A stretch of 8,299 bases of DNA from Deltaproteobacteria bacterium (GTDB taxonomy: Bacteria; Bdellovibrionota_B; Oligoflexia; Oligoflexales; Bog-1112). The position numbers and the translations under genes are program-made. The stretch lies in assembly GCA_003136475.1 (NCBI GenBank), contig PLEQ01000250.1:4613-12911 (forward strand), in the 5' to 3' direction. Of the stretch, positions 6,101 through 8,299 are shown piece after piece. Positions within the stretch are counted from its first letter, which is position 1. The number at the start of each line of letters is the position of its first letter. Under the pieces are notes generated by a model. That model saw only the letters and a list, made by a program, of their open reading frames with translations. It had not been told where the DNA came from and did not search any database.

Positions 6101-8299
6101 ATCCCCAATGGACTCTGAAAAAGATTAGCGAAATTCAAAATGGCTTCTTCGAATACCTGTTGCAGGTGACCCGCCGCCAACAGATTCAAAACATTCTTAG
6201 GGAATTTAGCAGTGTCGAAAGCAGTCAGCGCGATAAAACGATTGCACCCGATAAAAAAGCCGTAATTTTAAAACAATTTGTCAAAGCGCTCCTCGCCAAA
6301 CGCGTTTATGATCCTGAGAAATTCAAGGCGTATTTGGTATTCGAATACTATCTAGGCTTTCTCTTACGCGAAGATCAGGTGAAAGCTCTTGCCGCTTTCA
6401 AAGATGCTCCGGCGAGCACGGACGCGCAGGGCCAACTTACCGAACTGATTATGAGCTTTGGTAAAACATCCGTACTTTTGCCGCTTTTGAGCTACCAAAG
6501 CGCCGACGGCGAGAACCTTGCCATCATCGTCATGCCGGAAAGCCTGCTTCCCGAAATGTCGGCCCGCTTGCAAAAGGCTCTTGGCCAGAGTTTTTCCCAA
6601 AAAATCGAGGTCATGGAATTCAATCGCAATACCACCTTCCAAGTGGAGAATTTGCAAACCCTGTACCTCCGTTTGAATAATATTCGTAAGCAAAAGAATA
6701 TTTTAATGATCAGCAACAGTAGCATTCAAAGTTTGTATCTGAGTTTTATAGCAAAAATTCGTCAATATAGTCTAGCTGAGAAGAAAGACGACGAGGGGAC
6801 GCTCTCTTTATTGCGTGACGAAATTCCGGCCTTTCAAAAAGTTTTTGCACTCTTTAGAAAACACGGCAGTGTCTTGATTGACGAGGTAGACTCTGTCTTA
6901 GATGTTTTAAAATCCCATCATTTCTCGGTTGGGGGAGAGAAGCCACTTGACGATGCAAACCTCGATGCTTTTGTGGATTTTTATAGAATTTACTACCGAA
7001 TTCAAAACGTCAAGGATCTGGCTTTGGAAAAGCTCAAGGAGCAAGTGCTTGCTGAACTGGTCAAATTGGATTTCTTTAAGAAATTCAATGCACGGGAGCT
7101 CCGCAGCGTTTTAGCGTACCTAAAAAAAGAGCAAGCGCCGGGAATGGGCGAGTGGCTTGCCTCCCTGTCAACAGGCGACCGCGACTATCTCGCTATATTT
7201 TACGAGCAGTTCAATTCTATGCTCGGACTGATGAATAGTAAAAAGTATCTGGTTCACTTCGGACCGCCAGCCGAGCCGCCAGCGAGCGAAACGGATGAAC
7301 TGGCAAGGTGGCGAAAAAAACGATCGCTTGCGATCCCCTATCACAATGGTCGTCCGGAAGAAAAGTCTCAGTTTGGGACAGAATTCGAGGTTTTGAACTA
7401 TACGATTCGAATGAACATGGAGCAAAGACTCGAAGCCGATCTTCTGCAAGCCGAACTTAAGAGTTTACAAGAACGCTATCTTAGCGCTCTGCAGAAGAAC
7501 AATGCCGCAACGCAGAAAGGGCTTCTAAAACACTTCCAAGAGCTTTTCAAGGGGAGAGACAATGCTAAAGTATTGCGATTGAATGCGGAAGACTATGAGG
7601 CCATTGCCGACAATATTGAAAAAGAGCCAACGCTCAAATTGGCCATCATCAGGAAGTTTGTGCTGCCATTAGTCAGCGTTTACCCGGTGCAGCTAAATAG
7701 TAACTCTGAGTTGTATGGAGCTTTGTTCAAGAAAGTTCAAGGCTTTAGTGGCACGCTTTGGAACTATAGAAACTTCCCTCTCATCTTTAAGGATCCCACC
7801 CCGTCCGATACTGAGGAACGTACCATTAGCTTGCTCCTGAAAGATCTCAAGACTTATCCTTCTTTGAAAAATGTCAATGTTATTTCCCAAGATCTTTTGG
7901 AACTATCCGAGCCAAAAGCTCTTGTGAAGAATCTTTTAGAGTCGTCGCAGCTCCATGCGGACTCAATCATTGATATGGGCGGAATGTTCAGAAATTTTAG
8001 CTCCGAAAAAGTTGCGGCAGCGATGCTTGATTTTGTCAAAAAGAAGGGGGTTGTTTTCTATAAAGGTGATTTGGAATATGTCATGGAGCGAGCGGATCCC
8101 AAGAGTTCTGAGTTAAAGATTTCTCTTCTCAAAGAACGGGGCCTGGCTCCGGAAGATCGCGCTGTCTATTGGGATCAGAGCCATACAACCGGTTCGGACA
8201 TCACTGTAGCTTTCGATATTACAGCGGTTCTGACGGTCGGCAAGCACAACCTCATGCGAGATCTCTTGCAATCCGTTTGGCGTCTGCGTGGCTTTGAAG
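103..8299 (+). CDS. Giant DUF3638/DUF3645-family SF2 helicase-like protein with lipoprotein signal; 3' end outside window
   Basis: A single frame runs from ATG 103 to the last base with no stop, giving at least 2732 residues; the C-terminus is cut off by the window. Order of parts: signal peptide with lipobox Cys19; N-terminal module with His217 and Cys326 blocks; long helical region; beta-rich segment near residues 1227-1426; acidic linker; helical region with one TPR-like stretch; SF2-like ATPase core from about residue 2067. The core motifs (MSFGKT at 2117-2122, DEVD at 2260-2263, LAIPY at 2409-2413, GFSGT at 2547-2551, HTTGSDI at 2694-2700, QSVWRLRGF at 2723-2731) appear in the family's order, so the family call is strong. 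The molecular function is unknown: relatives are uncharacterised, and helicase activity is only inferred from motifs. ATG 91 is an in-frame alternative that adds MVNL; neither start has a clear Shine-Dalgarno sequence. I prefer 103 because it gives a standard MKQ... signal peptide. In-frame stops at 64 and 70 exclude a longer N-terminus. Confidence 0.9.
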   Translation, partial: MKQNLSLAIAFWIFFSISCQKENSDSHASNTLSDAILSSQTAAHTKLRELVEELAAKHSENTEEYYNLLMTNFLNSPGIEPFTDKNTETKAIDSLFLHILGDLFGNGSKLEGNNSQNTMQYRLKQLERLIAQIPHHFCPAKIDICPSPVDKDHPTLAETIQLDCFYLRELAEKLRLALSLDLAKTIGLAALSHELKNAIDTLQAEGKFFFPGGWPQHAVIYEIIKEEGNFFTFRIYNTGDGIQYHSSLQTGGLELTLPYYDIKHITEENLLNPTTLNAIIALKGDQSTPAMTAVDFYEYLVREFHGTVENKAPEEHYIEAQKSGTCSYYSLSAAFGHNLGDDHRAGWFEYAGQFKSLVDYVNSQNCILPQVKKTAFLADCPIQFSRLTRDEKARNLLRKSLQVFAEYTNRAHDKKIMSHPLLNLAHATISKIRNMLDNIDSYLARERVHNSSKAPISEYTPLSSNFTKIAFKDTLESGSLPDFSSENRDALDLNLTLWEPSASTLNSDLESYSAQIRQANDARKAFLDSRFALMNIARKIPLDDGFWQNYRNIHKDHLEKSVHEILKSLAILAIEQLRSIYSRSSSYPQFEDKKALSDILPMIKLQTIASYLVHTFSKDLKVSYPSLYSEPIGELLYGEESQSALEDPEWVEQVQMLRKYWHLYKTDEAFISLSPSQQLYDNRSYDYRNGFSRPKWGFKEAEMHTAGPEIKWATDWLASNEGQKRLSKILGELKIKDDQNSKDSLLNWQTLLKDLPASKGLYILSEEYRCYSCNVHKKSDDPIQRAVLPESFFSLREISYALTLLSFDLDIWVRRQEKELTYGKIVNWNDMSSDFFKPFVTYHAWATNDLHRMGYRGYGLDIHLLNSQFGFLPDNQFQNTQNTINSDPTEAALEEKTGLSPNAIAVKKDLNSTLSTEASREILVLSSEKKLQVQQTLNYFKARPNLLLRSNYRELLKKRLLEPALLEEEIQTSGTLAKSFVSTLIQFCRDNYTFYRKQDLFEPMVFFLQLNQLLKDRVSYLQTKHPLLNLPTDFLNSRAELIKLFADKSYNTMERSILARDLALTFKTQNHLTQEEAVTLVTASIFHNRNPLNENHASPGIPLNLRPGAHQEYEFLIKNILRSKKYELKGIYAAHKDSFLNAICAQFLAKEKITWQLETSHFPQFLGKTSENTPIFLDLLFGELRIGGEHTSLADDITNSASYKKIFGDHSVPDAQMTKPGVFSLKDRNNTQYLIFQKDNKSLVFQKFLDGQWYQYLEAPSIASRIDYKYLTNPNFTHWFATNDKKHIQIFDDKEAKPAYLINLAKPADESQEYTVESLVHLKNHSQLVDIYKQANPFSFLTAVEDLEFVGVWADASHYLSAELPRLNLSFKITKDSNTLQFISNEYPNCRIADNQHLPYLGDMNHYLVLDCKKSDGIVIFADQLPEANKNQEDSEDSEFSSQTHSPAGGDSLSTFIRPDRKKEGQKVGIFTYKVKAPRSPILANDSEGMAFLALTLAWKNRYEEAFALLKNLNFETKLGAFKPRLLRILFDLARLDQRNGDQDPRAQAVRLFSWLMIYDNLELFAENRAQLYRESNLDPKEKEVLSLFFPKKTDEYLKNDKEKDPQKMLEELYLDYLQNQNYRHQEWLKPEDELVVANRISNHKRVRQRIEELKKDIKNTLFIHPKKVWTHTLASVQEFIAGIGFETYSYKMRESIEGTILRAKLKENFLIHYKIAKNQASALEKQTWLNQYSGSSQNEDSISTIVRIFQLMQSNSDDRDYAIVLETVALFPAAFPDARELQEPFLNYKGGIKYNDTFLNKFRADYLTKTASLHNPLQIDYGNLPNPMSKTQVKDQNRIQKCLKSTNPNAFLSSVANVSECFSQHESSTVDAESARILKSLYSVQLKDTMAQNFFAELKVKFETYAKSEKNIEFSLQDGDYEKLLQVIKDIKREQEILSFDLQNRESLLSFAANPPIKNKVRNQKKNLAYIAQKAKPVELEELILLFLKGDADAYRERNPQWTLKKISEIQNGFFEYLLQVTRRQQIQNILREFSSVESSQRDKTIAPDKKAVILKQFVKALLAKRVYDPEKFKAYLVFEYYLGFLLREDQVKALAAFKDAPASTDAQGQLTELIMSFGKTSVLLPLLSYQSADGENLAIIVMPESLLPEMSARLQKALGQSFSQKIEVMEFNRNTTFQVENLQTLYLRLNNIRKQKNILMISNSSIQSLYLSFIAKIRQYSLAEKKDDEGTLSLLRDEIPAFQKVFALFRKHGSVLIDEVDSVLDVLKSHHFSVGGEKPLDDANLDAFVDFYRIYYRIQNVKDLALEKLKEQVLAELVKLDFFKKFNARELRSVLAYLKKEQAPGMGEWLASLSTGDRDYLAIFYEQFNSMLGLMNSKKYLVHFGPPAEPPASETDELARWRKKRSLAIPYHNGRPEEKSQFGTEFEVLNYTIRMNMEQRLEADLLQAELKSLQERYLSALQKNNAATQKGLLKHFQELFKGRDNAKVLRLNAEDYEAIADNIEKEPTLKLAIIRKFVLPLVSVYPVQLNSNSELYGALFKKVQGFSGTLWNYRNFPLIFKDPTPSDTEERTISLLLKDLKTYPSLKNVNVISQDLLELSEPKALVKNLLESSQLHADSIIDMGGMFRNFSSEKVAAAMLDFVKKKGVVFYKGDLEYVMERADPKSSELKISLLKERGLAPEDRAVYWDQSHTTGSDITVAFDITAVLTVGKHNLMRDLLQSVWRLRGFE
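140..148 (+). repeat. Nine-T homopolymer inside the signal-peptide coding region
   Basis: Nine consecutive T bases fall across codons for Ile13, Phe14, Phe15 and Ser16. Tracts of this length can slip during replication. Loss of one T would shift the frame and reach a stop near base 309; the next in-frame ATG of the original frame is at 310, which would give a protein without the export signal. Whether it varies in a population cannot be told from one sequence. Confidence 0.6.
700..1150 (+). other. N-terminal module with His217 and Cys326 blocks; possible thiol-hydrolase-like domain
   Basis: Residues about 200-350. The first block is FFFPGGWPQHAVIYEI (208-223), followed by a strand-like stretch ending in FRIYNTGDGIQYH (233-245). 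The second is QKSGTCSYYSLSAAF (321-335), in which Cys326 sits before a likely helix. A cysteine at the start of a helix after a Gly-Thr/Asn turn is typical of papain-fold thiol hydrolases. A His block preceding the Cys block is the order found in circularly permuted members such as the LRAT and YiiX groups. As I recall them, bacterial DUF3638 proteins carry similar GGW...HA and GTCS blocks, so the module probably belongs to the bacterial branch of the family. Enzymatic activity is inference only. Confidence 0.45.
1151..3780 (+). other. Long, mainly helical region without assigned domain
   Basis: Residues about 350-1226 show repeated amphipathic, Leu/Lys/Glu-rich patterns typical of helical scaffold and no motif I can name. 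Visible landmarks are a CYSC pair at 770-773, a segment FFLQLNQLLKDRVSYL (1006-1021), and a block around ITNSASYKKIFGDH (1199-1212) that resembles segments of bacterial relatives from memory. No transmembrane segment is apparent. The likely role is an alpha-helical platform between the N-terminal module and the later domains. Confidence 0.4.
3781..4380 (+). other. Beta-rich segment, residues 1227-1426
   Basis: The pattern changes here to alternating hydrophobic/polar strands with turns rich in Asp, Asn and Gly, for example QYLIFQKDNKSLVFQKFLDG, WFATNDKKHIQIFDD and HYLVLDCKKSDGIVIFAD. Strand spacing resembles propeller or beta-sandwich folds, but no WD or Kelch signature is present. The stretch ELPRLNLSFKI (1383-1376 region, around base 4190-4220) recalls a conserved PR..L.F element I associate with chlamydial relatives. 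The function is unknown; a binding or substrate-recognition surface is plausible. Confidence 0.4.
4399..4419 (+). repeat. Short direct repeat in an acidic linker
   Basis: Two 9-base units, GAGGATTCT and GAGGATTCC, followed by GAG, encode EDSEDSE. Together with the surrounding Ser, Gln, Asn and Glu residues (about residues 1427-1455) this looks like a disordered hinge between the beta-rich segment and the following helical part. It is probably a site of small in-frame expansion rather than a functional element. Confidence 0.6.
4561..6300 (+). other. Helical region with a TPR-like stretch, preceding the ATPase core
   Basis: Residues about 1487-2066. The beginning, AFLALTLAWKNRYEEAFALL, fits one tetratricopeptide-like hairpin (small residue, aromatic, then YEEA). 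The rest is charged amphipathic helix with many Lys, Glu, Gln and Leu residues, and some parts may form coiled coil. No second clear TPR unit was seen, so a repeat domain is not claimed. The last two cysteines of the visible protein are here (1843 and 1862). Confidence 0.35.
6301..6910 (+). other. DUF3638-like N-terminal RecA-type lobe: P-loop and Walker B
   Basis: FEYYLGFLLREDQV (2080-2093) resembles the Q-motif-like lead-in of the family. GQLTELIMSFGKTSVLLPLL (2110-2129) holds the P-loop, with Lys2121 and Thr2122 as the expected nucleotide-binding pair. It matches the family pattern QL.MG.GKS/T.V..P except that Ser2118 replaces the first glycine. LAIIVMPESLLPEM (2139-2152) corresponds to the motif Ia region. 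VLIDEVDSVLD (2257-2267) is a DExD-type Walker B box, with Asp2260 and Glu2261 as the expected metal-binding and catalytic residues. These are normally ATP binding and hydrolysis elements. Confidence 0.8.
7327..7374 (+). other. DUF3645-like motif (LAIPY...P...F)
   Basis: LAIPYHNGRPEEKSQF at residues 2409-2424 matches the short signature of this family, which in eukaryotic members reads like LAVPYRAKD.P...SEF. This block is not found in ordinary SF2 helicases and is the best single discriminator for the family. Its role is unknown. It is followed by a coiled-coil-like helical insert (about residues 2437-2480) before the second lobe. Confidence 0.75.
7741..8299 (+). other. Second RecA-type lobe motifs, cut by window end
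   Basis: GFSGT (2547-2551) matches the family's equivalent of SF2 motif III. SIIDMGGMF (2621-2629) corresponds to a conserved IID.G block. YWDQSHTTGSDI (2689-2700) matches the family's D..HT.GTD element, which is equivalent to motif V. LLQSVWRLRGF (2721-2731) matches the Q...R.R motif VI, in which Arg2727 and Arg2729 are candidate arginine fingers. The reading frame is still open at base 8299, so the end of the lobe and any C-terminal domain are missing. Confidence 0.78.

Noticed and set aside
6364..6725. Two overlapping minus-strand open frames of 109 and 77 codons
   Set aside because: They overlap the P-loop region of the large gene, where the + strand protein is clearly constrained; overlapping antisense genes with no family resemblance are not supported.

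Overview
The window is almost entirely one very large gene read on the + strand. An ATG at 103 (or 91) opens a frame that I read codon by codon to the last base without a stop. That gives at least 2732 residues (over 300 kDa), and the C-terminus lies beyond the window. Only about 90 bases precede it. I find no other gene I can support on either strand; the shorter frames inside the window are shadows of the large gene.

I assign the product to the DUF3638/DUF3645 family of giant superfamily-2-helicase-like proteins. The last ~670 residues carry a full ordered set of motifs I recognise from that family: LREDQV, a GKT P-loop, a DEVD Walker B box, an LAIPY...F segment, GFSGT, IIDMGG, DQSHTTGSDI and QSVWRLRGF. 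The family is best known as unnamed ~3000-residue proteins of fungi and other eukaryotes, with relatives in bacteria including Chlamydiota, Legionella and other host-associated or predatory lineages. No biochemical function is established that I know of.

Layout: 1-90 upstream region, possibly ending a preceding gene; 103-159 lipoprotein-type signal peptide ending at Cys19; about 700-1150 an N-terminal module with two conserved-looking blocks (GGWPQHAVIYEI and SGTCSYYSLSA) that could form a His-then-Cys thiol hydrolase; about 1150-3780 a long, mostly helical unassigned region; 3781-4380 a beta-rich segment; 4381-4440 an acidic linker; about 4561-6300 a helical region; 6301-8299 the ATPase-like core.

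The organism appears to be a Gram-negative bacterium of moderate GC: long intronless coding, a lipoprotein signal, and no strong Shine-Dalgarno sequence. Bdellovibrionota/Oligoflexia-like or Chlamydiota-like bacteria are my best guesses, with low confidence. The most interesting point is the combination of an export/lipidation signal with a helicase-like ATPase core. If both are real, a nucleotide-dependent-looking machine is sent out of the cytoplasm, perhaps to the envelope surface or into another cell.
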